A stretch of DNA of 64,000 bases. Origin: Burkholderia sp. H160 (GTDB lineage Bacteria; Pseudomonadota; Gammaproteobacteria; Burkholderiales; Burkholderiaceae). The DNA is taken from contig ABYL01000011.1 of assembly GCA_000173575.1 (NCBI GenBank), forward strand, positions 1-64,000, written 5' to 3'. This document shows positions 9,107 to 18,121 of the stretch, in pieces. The position numbers were made by a program, and so were the translations under genes. Under the pieces are notes generated by a model. It saw only the letters and a list, made by a program, of their open reading frames with translations. It ran no database searches and had not been told where the DNA came from. Positions within the stretch are counted from its first letter, which is position 1. Each line of letters starts with the position of its first letter.

Positions 9107-10657
9107 TCAGCCTTCGACGACGTCCAGATAGTCTTCCGGAAGCGTGCGGTCCTCGCCGCGCTGCATGCCCACCACGCGCACGATCACGCTCACGACGACC
9201 GCCACCACCAGGTTCACGATCAGCGACCACACCGCCGCATAGCCCGGAACCGCGATGCCGAACAGGTGGATCGTGAAGATCGAGCTCGCGAGCTTCAGCG
9301 AAATCGCCATCCACGTCCCGGTTGCGATACCGGCTGCCCAGCCGAGCAACAGACCCCGGTAGTCGAGCACGCGCGTGTAGAGACCCAGCACGATCGCCGG
9401 CAGCGTCTGGATGATCCAGATGCCACCGAGCAGCTGCAGCTGGATCGCGTACGTGAGCGGCAGACCGAGAATGAACGCGACCGCGCCGACCTTGACGATC
9501 AGCGACACGAGCTTCGCGACGTTGGTCTCCTGCTCGTGCGTCATGTTGCGGTTGATGAACTCCTTGTGCACGTTACGCGTGTACAGGTTCGCCGCCGCGA
9601 TCGACATGATCGCCGCCGGCACCAGCGCGCCGATACCGATCGCCGCGAACGCGACGCCGACGAACCACGACGGGAAGAAGTGCAGGAACAGCGCCGGCAC
9701 CGCGAAGTTCGGGCCGAAGGCCTTGAAGTACGGCGCGAACTCCGGCATGTCCTTCACGCCGGCCGCGAGCGCCATGAAGCCGAGCAGCGCGAGCAGGCCG
9801 AGCACGAGCGAATAGGCCGGCAGCAGCGCCATGTTGCGGCGGATCGTGTTGCCCGATTTCGACGACAGCACCGCGGTGATCGAGTGCGGATACAGGAACA
9901 GGGCGAGCGCCGAGCCCACCGCGAGCGTCGCGTACGCGCTATAGCCGTTCAGGCTCGACGCGTCCGGCGACTTCAGCAGCAGCTTGGCCGGCGGCACCGC
10001 GCCGAAGATATGGCCGAAGCCGCCCAGTTGCGGCGGAATCACGATGATCGCGGCGAAGATCGTCACATAGATCAGGACGTCCTTGACGACCGCGATCATG
10101 GCCGGTGCGCGCAGGCCCGACGTGTACGTGTAGGCCGCGAGGATCGCGAACGCGATGATCAGCGGCAGATCGCCGACGAAGCCCGTCGTGTCGAAACCGA
10201 GCGCGCCGATCACCACTTCGATACCGACCAGCTGCAGCGCGATGTACGGCATCGTCGCGACGATGCCGGTCCCCGCGACCGCGAGCGCGAGCATGCGGCT
10301 GCCGTAGCGCGCCGACACGAAGTCCGCCGACGTCACGTAGCCGTGCCGCTTCGCGACGCTCCACAGCTTCGGGAACACGACGAACGCGAACGGATAGATC
10401 AGGATCGTGTACGGCAGCGCAAAGAAGCCCGTTGCACCCGCGCCGAACACGAGCGCCGGCACCGCGATGAACGTGTAGGCGGTGTACAGGTCGCCGCCCA
10501 GCAGGAACCAGGTGACGATCGTGCCGAAGCGCCGGCCGCCGAGGCCCCACTCTTCGAGATGCGCGAGATTGCCGCGCCGCCAGTGGGCCGCCACGAAACC
10601 GAGAATCGTGACGCCGATGAAAAACAGAACGAAGACGAAGGTTGCAATGGGGTTCAT
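9107..10657 (-). CDS. mctP: Sodium:solute symporter, monocarboxylate type
   Basis: This 516-residue member of the sodium/solute symporter family has about 13 transmembrane segments. It contains the GGRRFGT and FFALPYTI segments of the ActP/MctP group and resembles monocarboxylate (lactate, pyruvate, acetate) uptake systems. The start MNPIATFVF at 10657 is used because it overlaps the upstream stop as ATGA, a sign of translational coupling with the small DUF3311 gene. A terminator follows the stop. The exact substrate is inferred from family resemblance only. Confidence 0.85.
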   Translation of the reverse strand: MNPIATFVFVLFFIGVTILGFVAAHWRRGNLAHLEEWGLGGRRFGTIVTWFLLGGDLYTAYTFIAVPALVFGAGATGFFALPYTILIYPFAFVVFPKLWSVAKRHGYVTSADFVSARYGSRMLALAVAGTGIVATMPYIALQLVGIEVVIGALGFDTTGFVGDLPLIIAFAILAAYTYTSGLRAPAMIAVVKDVLIYVTIFAAIIVIPPQLGGFGHIFGAVPPAKLLLKSPDASSLNGYSAYATLAVGSALALFLYPHSITAVLSSKSGNTIRRNMALLPAYSLVLGLLALLGFMALAAGVKDMPEFAPYFKAFGPNFAVPALFLHFFPSWFVGVAFAAIGIGALVPAAIMSIAAANLYTRNVHKEFINRNMTHEQETNVAKLVSLIVKVGAVAFILGLPLTYAIQLQLLGGIWIIQTLPAIVLGLYTRVLDYRGLLLGWAAGIATGTWMAISLKLASSIFTIHLFGIAVPGYAAVWSLIVNLVVAVVVSVIVRVVGMQRGEDRTLPEDYLDVVEG

Positions 10658-10896
10658 TGTTGCGCGCCCCCGTTCGAGCGACCCGTGTAACGGGATTTGG
10701 TCTTCGAGTAGACGAACCAGGTGATGAGCGCGCTGATCAGCACCCACAACAGCTGATACCAGTAGAAGAACGGGAAATCGAACAGTTGCGGTTCAATCCG
10801 GTTGTAGGACGGCACCCAGACCATCGCGATCCAGGGTAGCAGCAATAGCCAGAGCCAGTGCTTGCTGGCTGTCTTCACGTCGGCGTCGCGAGCCAT
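10654..10896 (-). CDS. DUF3311 small membrane protein
   Basis: This 80-residue protein has two transmembrane helices (about 13-30 and 43-64) and a short basic tail. DUF3311 proteins are the usual partners of MctP-type symporters and are thought to be accessory subunits. The stop codon overlaps the symporter start by four bases (ATGA), which supports coupled production of the two proteins. Upstream, the minus-strand message would begin in the 270-base gap before 11168. Confidence 0.88.
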   Translation of the reverse strand: MARDADVKTASKHWLWLLLLPWIAMVWVPSYNRIEPQLFDFPFFYWYQLLWVLISALITWFVYSKTKSRYTGRSNGGAQQ

Positions 10897-11106
10897 GACG
10901 TCTCCTGTTTCCTATTTAGAATTTATCTGCCCGTGGTCAGCGGGAGGCGGAACTCACAGCGGGCGGTCGGCCCGCGCTTGGCCACGAGCGCCCCGGAAGC
11001 TTCGAAAGAGTATAGGAGTCGCGAACGCCCGGTCAAGCAGGGACGACCCGAGGCGAATCGGCGTCGGACGAGCCTGCGGCAAGCGTGAAGACGTACCGGA
11101 AGCGAC

Positions 11107-11140
11107 GCGGCCGTGCCGACTGATACGCCGGCACGGCCGC
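11107..11140 (-). terminator. Hairpin after the spermidine-synthase-like gene
   Basis: Twelve-base perfect arms (11107-11118 and 11129-11140) with a ten-base loop lie 28 bases beyond the stop of the minus-strand gene. No strong T-tract follows on the minus strand, so it could stop transcription or simply stabilise the message end. Confidence 0.55.
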
Positions 11141-11168
11141 TTTGCATCAACGAAATGGATGGCGTCGC

Positions 11169-12104
11169 TCAGATCGCAAACGATGCGCCCGTCTGCCCCG
11201 TCGATTCGCGCAAACCCTTGATCCACTTGCGTGCCGGCAAGCCGAGCTCGGCTTCGATCAGCTTTGCGCGCGCCTCGAGCGCGGCGTACGGCACGTCGAG
11301 CGCGGGACCCGAAAACGCGATCGCGATGCGGTTGCCGTCGTGTACTTCCGGCAGCGCGACGACGCGGCCATCGAAGGCTTCGTTCAGACGCTTCATGTTG
11401 CGCACGAAGCTCGGATGATCGCCGAACAGGTTCACCGTGGCGATGCCCGCCTCGGTCAGACACGCGCGCGCCGCGCGGTAAAAACCGACGCTGTCGAGCA
11501 CCGGACCGCGTGCGGTCGCGTCGTAGATGTCGATCTGCAGCGCACCGATCGTGCCGTGGTTCGCGCGCTCGTTGACGAAGTCCCACGCGTCGGTTTCGTG
11601 CACGGTGAGACGCTCGTCGTCGGGCGGCAGCTCGAACATCGTGTGCGCGGCCACGACGACCGCCGGATTCAATTCGACGGCCTCGACCTTCGCGCCCTTC
11701 AGGAAGCGGTGTGCGAACTTGGTCAACGACGCTGCGCCGAGCCCGAGTTGCACGATGCGCTTCGGCGTTTCGAGGAACAGCAGCCAGGCCATCATCTGCT
11801 GCGCGTATTCGAGTTCGATGTGATCGGGCTTGCGCAGACGCATCGCGCCTTGCACCCATTCCGTGCCGAAATGCAGGAAGCGCACGCCGCCCTCTTCGGA
11901 GAACGTCACCGGCGCGAAACGCGGCTTGCGCGGCGCCTCGATTTGCGGCGCGTCGTGAAGGTCGTGGTCAACTGTGCCGTTCGCGTTGCGCGTGGTTTTG
12001 GGCGCCTTTTTGTGGGCCATTTTCTGCTTACCGCCGATGGCTTCGGCGTCGCGGTTACGGAAAGCACGCGCCTCGGCCGAAGCGCGCTTGATCAGATTCG
12101 TCAT
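11169..12104 (-). CDS. Spermidine-synthase-like methyltransferase-fold protein
   Basis: This 311-residue protein has a Rossmann-type nucleotide site: VQLGLGAASLTKF, followed by VEAVELNP and a DAWDFV strand, in the order seen in polyamine aminopropyltransferases (SpeE family). The first 60 residues are basic and probably disordered. The start is uncertain: the ATG at 12104 has no clear ribosome site, and an internal ATG at 12020 (MAHKKAPK) is also possible. No speD or other polyamine gene is nearby, so the protein may not make spermidine; many such homologues are uncharacterised. Confidence 0.8.
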   Translation of the reverse strand: MTNLIKRASAEARAFRNRDAEAIGGKQKMAHKKAPKTTRNANGTVDHDLHDAPQIEAPRKPRFAPVTFSEEGGVRFLHFGTEWVQGAMRLRKPDHIELEYAQQMMAWLLFLETPKRIVQLGLGAASLTKFAHRFLKGAKVEAVELNPAVVVAAHTMFELPPDDERLTVHETDAWDFVNERANHGTIGALQIDIYDATARGPVLDSVGFYRAARACLTEAGIATVNLFGDHPSFVRNMKRLNEAFDGRVVALPEVHDGNRIAIAFSGPALDVPYAALEARAKLIEAELGLPARKWIKGLRESTGQTGASFAI

Positions 12105-12254
12105 GTAGGGAGGTCGCGCCACAGGCGCACTATTTTTGGTCGAACGAGAGCATAGCATTCGCTGCGGCTCGCTCATTCAAATCAGCCGCTCACAAACTGC
12201 TTTCATCGAACTCACAATACGCCCACGACGAAGCCGATTTTAGTTCGGCATCCT

Positions 12255-12269
12255 CAATCAGAATGATTG
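12255..12269. promoter_or_regulatory. Short perfect palindrome, possible operator
   Basis: Six-base arms (CAATCA and TGATTG) surround a three-base centre in the divergent intergenic region. The size suits a dimeric repressor or activator, but no matching regulator is known and the site could be chance. Confidence 0.3.
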
Positions 12270-12470
12270 GACGATTTGAAGCACCTTGCGCACGTGACGC
12301 GCAAACGCTTTCGAACCGCAGTCACAAAAAAATTTGCCGTCCGCCGGGTCGCGACCTGCATGCGCCATTACTCCACGCGCAAACGATTCACATGGAGTTT
12401 TATCGCCGTTCTGCGTCACCAGCCGCTGCTTGCAGCACGTTTTCCCCGGGTGCGACGCCGTCCCGCCGGT

Positions 12471-12498
12471 TAAAGAGTCCCCTGCCCAATGTCGTAAA
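12471..12498 (+). promoter_or_regulatory. Possible sigma-28 (FliA)-type promoter
   Basis: TAAAG at 12471-12475 matches the -35 core of flagellar sigma-28 promoters. GTCGTAAA at 12491-12498 partly matches the -10 consensus GCCGATAA (5 of 8 positions), with 16 bases between TAAA and this box where 15 is usual. Transcription would begin about 85 bases before the operon. The match is suggestive because the operon encodes flagellar-motor-like proteins, but it is not strong. Confidence 0.3.
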
Positions 12499-12589
12499 CG
12501 GTCGTAAGGGGAATGGCTGTCAAGCCATGCGATGCAATGCGTCACGTCGCACAGCCGCAACTACAAAATAGCGCTGCAGGGGAATAACT

Positions 12590-13840
12590 TTGAATCACCA
12601 ACAGTCATGGACGCGCACAGCAGCGCCGGGAGAGATCATCTATTCCGAGGGCTACTCGGGTGAGCCCGTCGTATTTCTGATCACGGACGGCAAGGTCGAA
12701 CTGTCCACTCGCTGCGACGACAAGAAGGTCGTCGTCGCGACGCTGGGCCGTGGCGAATTCTTCGGCGAGGCCGCGTTGCTCGCTGCCGAGCCGCGCAGCA
12801 ACACGGCGAAAGCGCTGACCTTCTGTCAGCTGACCGTCGTGCCGGCCGGCATGCTCGACGAGGAGATCGAGCGCGTGTCGCCGTTGCTGCGTCATATCAC
12901 GCGCACGCTGATTCGTCGCGTGAAGCGCAAGGACGATCTGCTCGCGACCTACACGCACGCCGACTTTCTGCCTGGCGTGCTGTCGTACGCGCACGTGCTG
13001 ACGCTGATGTCGAACGGCGAACGGCGCGATGGGAACGACAGCTGGGGACGCCGGCCGCTGCAATCGCAAGCCGACGAAATTTCGGTGCCGCTCGTCGAAG
13101 TGATCAGGAAGTGTCGCGCGATTGCCGGCCATTCGCGTCCGCACGTGATGGCGATGCTCAAGCGGATGGAGAAGCTCAACCTCGTGACGATCGAGGCCGC
13201 GCAGCCCGGACAGCTCAATAACGTGTCGACCGAATACTCGGAGTACGACGGCGCGGCCGCGCGCCAGGTCGTCACGTTCGACGCCGCGCGCATCGTCGAT
13301 CGCGCGCAGCAGGTCGCGGACGGCGAGCTCGATATCGCGGTGAGCAGCGAGCTCGAGCTGATCGAGCTGACCGATCTGGAAGCGTTGATCGGTGTCGACA
13401 AGACGTTGATTCTGAACAAGCTGTCGCACGGAGAAATCGCCGACGAAGTGTTCGCGTTCCGCAAGTCGAAGGTATTGACCTATGTCGAGCAGCAAGGCGT
13501 CACCTATTTCTCGCGACGCAATACGCGCCAGAGCGGCGCGCTGAATTCGCTCGACGATCTCGCCTTCGTCGACCAGCGCACGCTGTTCGAAGTCGTCAGC
13601 GGCTTCGATACGTACGATCTCGCGAAGCTGCTCGCCAGCGTCGACGGGCAGCCGGTGGCGGAGCGCCTGCTGTCGGTGATGACCGAAGTGCGCCGCAATG
13701 AAGTGTCGTGGGTGATGCGGCGCGGTATCAAGATCGATGCGATCGAAGTCGGCGAGATAGAGCAACGGCTGCTCGACGCGGTGAAGACACTGAAGGCACC
13801 GCCCGCGCCGCGCGCGGCGCTGCAGGACGCCGCGCGCTAA
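12590..13840 (+). CDS. Cyclic-nucleotide-binding protein with FliG-like C-terminus
   Basis: This 416-residue protein combines three parts. Residues 12-110 are a cyclic-nucleotide-binding domain with the phosphate cassette FFGEAALL...PRSNTA (R69, T72). Residues about 160-202 look like a Crp-style winged helix (VPLVEVIRKCRAIAG then SRPHVMAMLKRMEKL). The last part resembles the FliG C-terminal torque domain: DLAFVDQRTL near 323-332, then DTYDLAKLL, AERLLSVM and EVGEIEQRLLDAV, in the same order and spacing as FliG. A weaker copy of this pattern lies at 258-303. The start is TTG with a good AGGGG site. It heads an operon with MotA-like and MotB-like genes, so it may be the rotor-side or sensor partner of that stator. 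Confidence 0.85.
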   Translation: MNHQQSWTRTAAPGEIIYSEGYSGEPVVFLITDGKVELSTRCDDKKVVVATLGRGEFFGEAALLAAEPRSNTAKALTFCQLTVVPAGMLDEEIERVSPLLRHITRTLIRRVKRKDDLLATYTHADFLPGVLSYAHVLTLMSNGERRDGNDSWGRRPLQSQADEISVPLVEVIRKCRAIAGHSRPHVMAMLKRMEKLNLVTIEAAQPGQLNNVSTEYSEYDGAAARQVVTFDAARIVDRAQQVADGELDIAVSSELELIELTDLEALIGVDKTLILNKLSHGEIADEVFAFRKSKVLTYVEQQGVTYFSRRNTRQSGALNSLDDLAFVDQRTLFEVVSGFDTYDLAKLLASVDGQPVAERLLSVMTEVRRNEVSWVMRRGIKIDAIEVGEIEQRLLDAVKTLKAPPAPRAALQDAAR

Positions 13841-13870
13841 GCGGTTTGACGGCGCCGTTCGGGGAAAAGC

Positions 13871-14635
13871 ATGGATCTGTTGACGTTATTTGGCGTGCTG
13901 TTCGGTGGAGCGGCAATCGTTTTTGGCTTCGCGCTCGAAGGCGGGCATTTTCTGACGCTGTTCCAGTACGAGGCGTTCGTCATCGTGCTCGGCGGCACGC
14001 TCGGCGCGGTGATGATCCAGAACACGTGGGCGCGCTTCTTCGATGCGCTCAAGCTGCTCGGCCTCGCGTTCACGCGCGCGCGACAGGTGGACCAGAAGAG
14101 CCTCGCGGATCTGCTCGAATGGGGAGACCAGGCGAAGCTCAACGGCCTGCTCGCGTTCGAATCGATGGACGCGAGCGGCATTCATCCGTTCGCCAAACGC
14201 GGGCTCGAACTGCTCGCGAACGGCTTGTCGACCGCCGTGCTCGAAGACGCGCTGCAGCGCGAGCTCGATGCATACGCGCGCAACCACATGGCGGCGGCGC
14301 GCGTGTGGCAGCAGGCGGGCGGCTATGCGCCGACGTTCGGCATCCTCGGCTCGGTGCTCGGGCTGATCCAGGTCACCAATCACATTCTCGACCCGGCGCA
14401 ACTCGGCTCGGGGATCGCGACGGCGTTCGTCGCGACGCTGTACGGTCTCGCGCTCGCAAATCTGGTGTTTCTGCCGCTGTACGGCAAGCTGCAGGCGCAG
14501 GTCGACAGCGAGGTGCGGTTTCGCCGCCTCTATCTCGACGGATTGCTCGCGATTTCACGCAAGGAGTCGCCGCATACGATCGAGACTCGCCTGACGGGCG
14601 AGGTGCGCGGGCGCGCGGCGGAATCGCTGGCCTGA
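13871..14635 (+). CDS. MotA-like stator protein (MotC type)
   Basis: This 254-residue inner-membrane protein is the channel subunit of a proton- or sodium-driven stator. The N-terminal helices MDLLTLFGVL and FVIVLGGTLGAV, the long cytoplasmic loop (about 55-145), and the last two helices GGYAPTFGILGSVLGLI and FVATLYGLALANLVFLPLYGKL follow the MotA/PomA plan. The two prolines important for torque (in PTFGILG and LPLYGKL) are present. It is closer in appearance to MotC of Pseudomonas than to E. coli MotA. It starts 30 bases after the cNMP/FliG-like gene. Confidence 0.88.
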   Translation: MDLLTLFGVLFGGAAIVFGFALEGGHFLTLFQYEAFVIVLGGTLGAVMIQNTWARFFDALKLLGLAFTRARQVDQKSLADLLEWGDQAKLNGLLAFESMDASGIHPFAKRGLELLANGLSTAVLEDALQRELDAYARNHMAAARVWQQAGGYAPTFGILGSVLGLIQVTNHILDPAQLGSGIATAFVATLYGLALANLVFLPLYGKLQAQVDSEVRFRRLYLDGLLAISRKESPHTIETRLTGEVRGRAAESLA

Positions 14636-14692
14636 GCCTTGGAGCGCGGCGCTGAACGCGGCGCGCCGTCATTCGAAACGGATTAATCACCT

Positions 14693-15379
14693 ATGCAAAC
14701 GACGGCTGGTGGCAAGCGCACGCCAAGCAGCGCGGACGATCGCGACGAGCACGGCGGCGAAGGCACCGAAGGCGGCCGCTGGCTGATCTCGTACGCGGAC
14801 CTCATCACGACGATGATGGTGCTGTTCCTCGCGTTGTATGTGTTGCAGTTGGCGAAATCGAAGCAACTCGAGCTCAGGTATCAGACGCTCGAAACGAAAA
14901 CGGTACAGCAGAGCGCGCCCGCTCCAGCAGGCGGCGCGCAACAGGATGCGCGCAAGCAACTGAGCGCCCTGCTCGATGCACTGCGCGAGAAAGGGCTGAT
15001 CACGGTGACGGACGTGCCGCACGGTGTCGAAATCGGCATCAACGCGAAGATCCTGTTCAACGCCGGCGATGCGCGGCTGCTGCCCGATTCGTTCGAGGTA
15101 CTGAATCAGATCGCGCAGGTGCTGCAAAAGGATTCGACGGGCAATGTGCTCGTCGAAGGACACACCGACAGTGTGCCGATTTCGACCGCGAAGTATGCGT
15201 CCAACTGGGAGCTGTCGTCGGCTCGGGCGGGGGCGGTGGTCAGGTATCTGGTCGAGCGCGGGATCGAACCGCATCGGCTGGCCGCGATCGGGCGGGCGGA
15301 CAATTTCCCGCTGGTCGCTGGCGCTGACGCGGCGGCAAGAGCGGCCAACCGACGGGTCGCGATCGTCGTGCAGTATTGA
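14693..15379 (+). CDS. MotB-like stator protein with OmpA domain
   Basis: This 228-residue protein has a single transmembrane helix (about 30-52) with the ion-carrying aspartate D36 in WLISYADLITTMMVLFL, the counterpart of MotB D32. A coiled linker follows, then a peptidoglycan-binding OmpA-like domain with EGHTDSVPI (D159) and a closing RAANRRVAIVV segment. It would anchor the MotA-like channel to the cell wall. The short Gly/Asp-rich N-terminus (1-28) is more acidic than in flagellar MotB. It starts 57 bases after the MotA-like gene and ends the three-gene operon. Confidence 0.9.
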   Translation: MQTTAGGKRTPSSADDRDEHGGEGTEGGRWLISYADLITTMMVLFLALYVLQLAKSKQLELRYQTLETKTVQQSAPAPAGGAQQDARKQLSALLDALREKGLITVTDVPHGVEIGINAKILFNAGDARLLPDSFEVLNQIAQVLQKDSTGNVLVEGHTDSVPISTAKYASNWELSSARAGAVVRYLVERGIEPHRLAAIGRADNFPLVAGADAAARAANRRVAIVVQY

Positions 15380-15415
15380 ACGCGTTCGCCGGTAGCATTC
15401 GCCGCCCTTCCCTGC

Positions 15416-15441
15416 GACGAGCCGCCGGCCGGCGGCTCGTC
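15416..15441. terminator. GC-rich palindrome between convergent genes
   Basis: A perfect 26-base palindrome (two 13-base arms with no spacer) lies between the MotB-like gene and the convergent icd gene. It could terminate both messages, though T-runs are short. Confidence 0.55.
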
Positions 15442-15452
15442 CTCGCCTCACC

Positions 15453-17693
15453 TCACTCGACGCGAACCGCCTTGAGCGCCTCGTTGAACGTGTGGCTCGG
15501 CCGCATCACCTCAGCGAGCTTGTTGAAGTCCGGCTTGTAATAGCCGCCGATGTCCGCCGGCGCGCCCTGCACCGAGGCCAGTTCCGCGACGATCACCTTC
15601 TCATTGGCGGTCAGTTGCGCCGCGAGCGGCGCGAACTGCGCGGCGAGCGCGGCATCGTCCGTTTGCGCGGCCAGCTCCTGCGCCCAGAACATCGCCAGAT
15701 AGAACTGGCTGCCGCGATTGTCGAGCTCGCCGGTCTTCGGGCTCGGGCTGCGGTTGTTGTCGAGCAGCTTGCCGGTGGCGGTGTCGAGCGTCTTCGCGAG
15801 GATCTTTGCCTTGTTGTTGCCGGTCTTGATGCCCAGTTCTTCGAGCGACACCGCGAGCGCGAGGAATTCGCCGAGCGAGTCCCAGCGCAGGTGGTTCTCT
15901 TCGACGAGCTGCTTCACGTGCTTCGGCGCCGAACCGCCCGCGCCGGTCTCGTACATGCCGCCGCCCGCCATCAACGGCACGATCGACAGCATCTTCGCGC
16001 TCGTGCCCAGCTCCATGATCGGGAACAGGTCAGTCAGATAGTCACGCAGGATGTTGCCGGTGACCGAGATCGTATCGAGCCCGCGCACGACGCGCTCGAG
16101 CGTGTAACGCATCGCGCGCACCTGCGACATGATCTGGATGTCGAGGCCCTTGGTGTCGTAGTCCTTCAGGTAGGTCTCGACCTTCTTGATCAGCTCCGCT
16201 TCGTGCGGGCGATACGGGTCGAGCCAGAACACCGCGGGTGTGCCCGAATTGCGCACGCGCGTGACCGCGAGCTTGACCCAGTCGCGGATCGCCGCGTCCT
16301 TCACCTGACACATGCGCCAGATGTCGCCCTGCTCGACGTTCTGCGTGAGCAGCACCTCGCCGGTCGCAAGATCGACGATGCGCGCCTCGCCGTCCTCCTG
16401 CACTTCGAAGGTCTTGTCGTGCGAGCCGTATTCCTCGGCCTGCTGCGCCATCAGGCCGACGTTCGGCACGGTGCCCATCGTGACCGGATCGAACGCGCCG
16501 TTGGTCTTGCAGAAGTTGATCATCTCCTGATAGATGCGCGCGAACGTGCTCTCCGGAATCACCGCCTTGGTGTCTTTCGGACGACCGTCGGCGCCCCACA
16601 TCTTGCCGCCGAGGCGAATCATCGCCGGCATCGACGCGTCGACGATCACGTCGTTCGGCGCGTGCAGGTTCGAGATGCCCTTTGCCGAATCGACCATCGC
16701 CAGTTCCGGACGATGTTCGTGGCACGCGTGCAGGTCGCGGATCACTTCTTCGCGCTGCGATTCCGGCAGCGTCTCGAGCTTCTCGAACAGATTGACGAGA
16801 CCGTTGTTGACGTTGACGCCGAGCTCGTCGAACAGCTTGCCGTGCTTCGCGAACGCGTCCTTGTAGAACACCTTCACCGCGTGGCCGAAGACGATCGGGT
16901 GCGAGATCTTCATCATCGTCGCCTTCACGTGCAGCGACAGCATCACGCCGGTCTTGCGCGCGTCTTCCATCTGCTCTTCATAGAACGCGAGCAGCGCCTT
17001 CCTGCTCATGAACATGCTGTCGATGATCTCGCCGTCCAGCAGCGCGACCTTCGGTTTCAGCACGAGCGTCTTGCCGCTCTTCGTGACGATCTCCATCTTC
17101 ACGTCGCGCGCGTGATCGAGCGTCATCGATTTTTCGCCGTGATAGAAGTCGCCGTGCCGCATGTGCGCGACGTGCGTGCGCGACGCCATGCTCCATTCGG
17201 CCATGCTGTGCGGATGCTTGCGCGCGTAGTTCTTCACCGCGGCCGGCGCGCGGCGGTCCGAGTTGCCCTCGCGCAGCACCGGGTTCACCGCGCTGCCGAG
17301 ACATTTCGAATAGCGCTGTCGGATCGCCTTCTCTGCGTCGGTCTTCGGATCTTCCGGGTAGTCGGGCACCTTGTAGCCCTTCGCCTGCAGTTCCTTGATC
17401 GCGCTCGTCAGTTGCGGCACCGATGCGCTGATATTGGGCAGCTTGATGATGTTGGTGTCGGGCAACAAGGTCAGGCGACCGAGTTCCGCGAGGTTGTCGG
17501 GCACCCGCTGCGCTTCGGTCAGAAACTCGGGGAACTCGCCGAGGATGCGGCCCGCGACCGAAATGTCGCTGGTCTCGACCTCGATGCCGGCCGGCGCGGT
17601 GAAGGTCCGGATGATCGGCAGGAACGCGGCGGTCGCGAGCAGCGGCGCCTCGTCGGTGAGGGTGTAGATGATGGTCGGTTGCTGGGTCGTCAT
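15453..17693 (-). CDS. icd: Monomeric NADP-dependent isocitrate dehydrogenase
   Basis: This 746-residue enzyme oxidises isocitrate to 2-oxoglutarate with NADP+ in the citric acid cycle. The large size and segments such as [14 protein letters not shown] at the start, [26 protein letters not shown] and [12 protein letters not shown] are typical of the monomeric type, unlike the roughly 420-residue dimeric enzyme. ATG at 17693 gives the expected N-terminus. It is a single-gene unit that converges on the MotB-like gene. Confidence 0.97.
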   Translation of the reverse strand: MTTQQPTIIYTLTDEAPLLATAAFLPIIRTFTAPAGIEVETSDISVAGRILGEFPEFLTEAQRVPDNLAELGRLTLLPDTNIIKLPNISASVPQLTSAIKELQAKGYKVPDYPEDPKTDAEKAIRQRYSKCLGSAVNPVLREGNSDRRAPAAVKNYARKHPHSMAEWSMASRTHVAHMRHGDFYHGEKSMTLDHARDVKMEIVTKSGKTLVLKPKVALLDGEIIDSMFMSRKALLAFYEEQMEDARKTGVMLSLHVKATMMKISHPIVFGHAVKVFYKDAFAKHGKLFDELGVNVNNGLVNLFEKLETLPESQREEVIRDLHACHEHRPELAMVDSAKGISNLHAPNDVIVDASMPAMIRLGGKMWGADGRPKDTKAVIPESTFARIYQEMINFCKTNGAFDPVTMGTVPNVGLMAQQAEEYGSHDKTFEVQEDGEARIVDLATGEVLLTQNVEQGDIWRMCQVKDAAIRDWVKLAVTRVRNSGTPAVFWLDPYRPHEAELIKKVETYLKDYDTKGLDIQIMSQVRAMRYTLERVVRGLDTISVTGNILRDYLTDLFPIMELGTSAKMLSIVPLMAGGGMYETGAGGSAPKHVKQLVEENHLRWDSLGEFLALAVSLEELGIKTGNNKAKILAKTLDTATGKLLDNNRSPSPKTGELDNRGSQFYLAMFWAQELAAQTDDAALAAQFAPLAAQLTANEKVIVAELASVQGAPADIGGYYKPDFNKLAEVMRPSHTFNEALKAVRVE

Positions 17694-18121
17694 TGCTGGG
17701 CTCTGGGCGGGCAGTTGAAAGGCATCTCGCGCGTGATACGGGCAGGATGCGCAAACTTCGATCAGGAAAACGACAACACGAGGACACGAGCGCCGTTCAT
17801 GGCGGACGGCGATGCGGGACCCCGGAACGCCTGAGCGGAACGCTTAAGCGAACACGGCGGACTGCTTCGCGCAGCGGGTCGCTCGATTGGATTCTGCCTC
17901 ATTTTTGTGCTGCGGGGAGAATTCGGAATATGAACCTCTGTACCATTTGCGACTGATCACCGACGCGCAACGGGAGCGGGCAAGGACACGGCGGAGCAAA
18001 TGGCGATCGCGGCTGACTGCCAAACTTATGCGCTTGAATAAGCTTTTCGTCATTCTTAAGAACGAGACCTATAACGGCCTGCCGTACGATGTCCTTACCG
18101 CTTACCTTGAATGAGAAACAA
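17694..18121. other. Region between icd and the CdiI-like gene
   Basis: These 428 bases include the icd promoter on the left and, from about 17880, an AT-richer stretch that differs in composition from the flanks. The only open frame of note is the TTG-started frame at 17887-18114, listed separately. Nothing else is recognisable. Confidence 0.4.
17887..18114 (+). pseudogene. Short unrecognised frame, possible gene remnant
   Basis: A 75-residue frame with a TTG start has no ribosome site and a basic, unlikely N-terminal half. The end, from ATG at about 18028 (MRLNKLFVILKN...LPYDVLTAYLE), looks protein-like. It stops eight bases before the CdiI-like gene, where the missing toxin of a toxin-immunity pair would be expected to end. 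It may be the last piece of such a gene or of a second immunity gene, but no family is recognised. Confidence 0.3.

Larger units (their letters stand above)
12105..12589. other. Divergent control region before the motor-like operon
   Basis: These 485 bases separate the minus-strand spermidine-synthase-like gene from the plus-strand cNMP/FliG-like gene. Two features stand out: a short palindrome at 12255-12269 and a flagellar-type promoter candidate at 12471-12498, both listed separately. No coding gene is credible here. Confidence 0.6.

Noticed and set aside
12240-12275. Fur box in the region before the cNMP/FliG-like gene
   Set aside because: The palindrome at 12255-12269 has too few matches to the Fur consensus; kept only as an unnamed dyad.
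12590-15379. Zorya-type phage defence (ZorA/ZorB stator plus effectors)
   Set aside because: The stator pair fits, but no ZorC, ZorD or ZorE gene follows; icd comes next in opposite direction, and the first gene is FliG-like and not a helicase or nuclease.
15492-17834. Long open frame on the plus strand opposite icd
   Set aside because: It is the antisense shadow of a GC-rich gene; the amino-acid make-up is Arg/His-rich with no family features.
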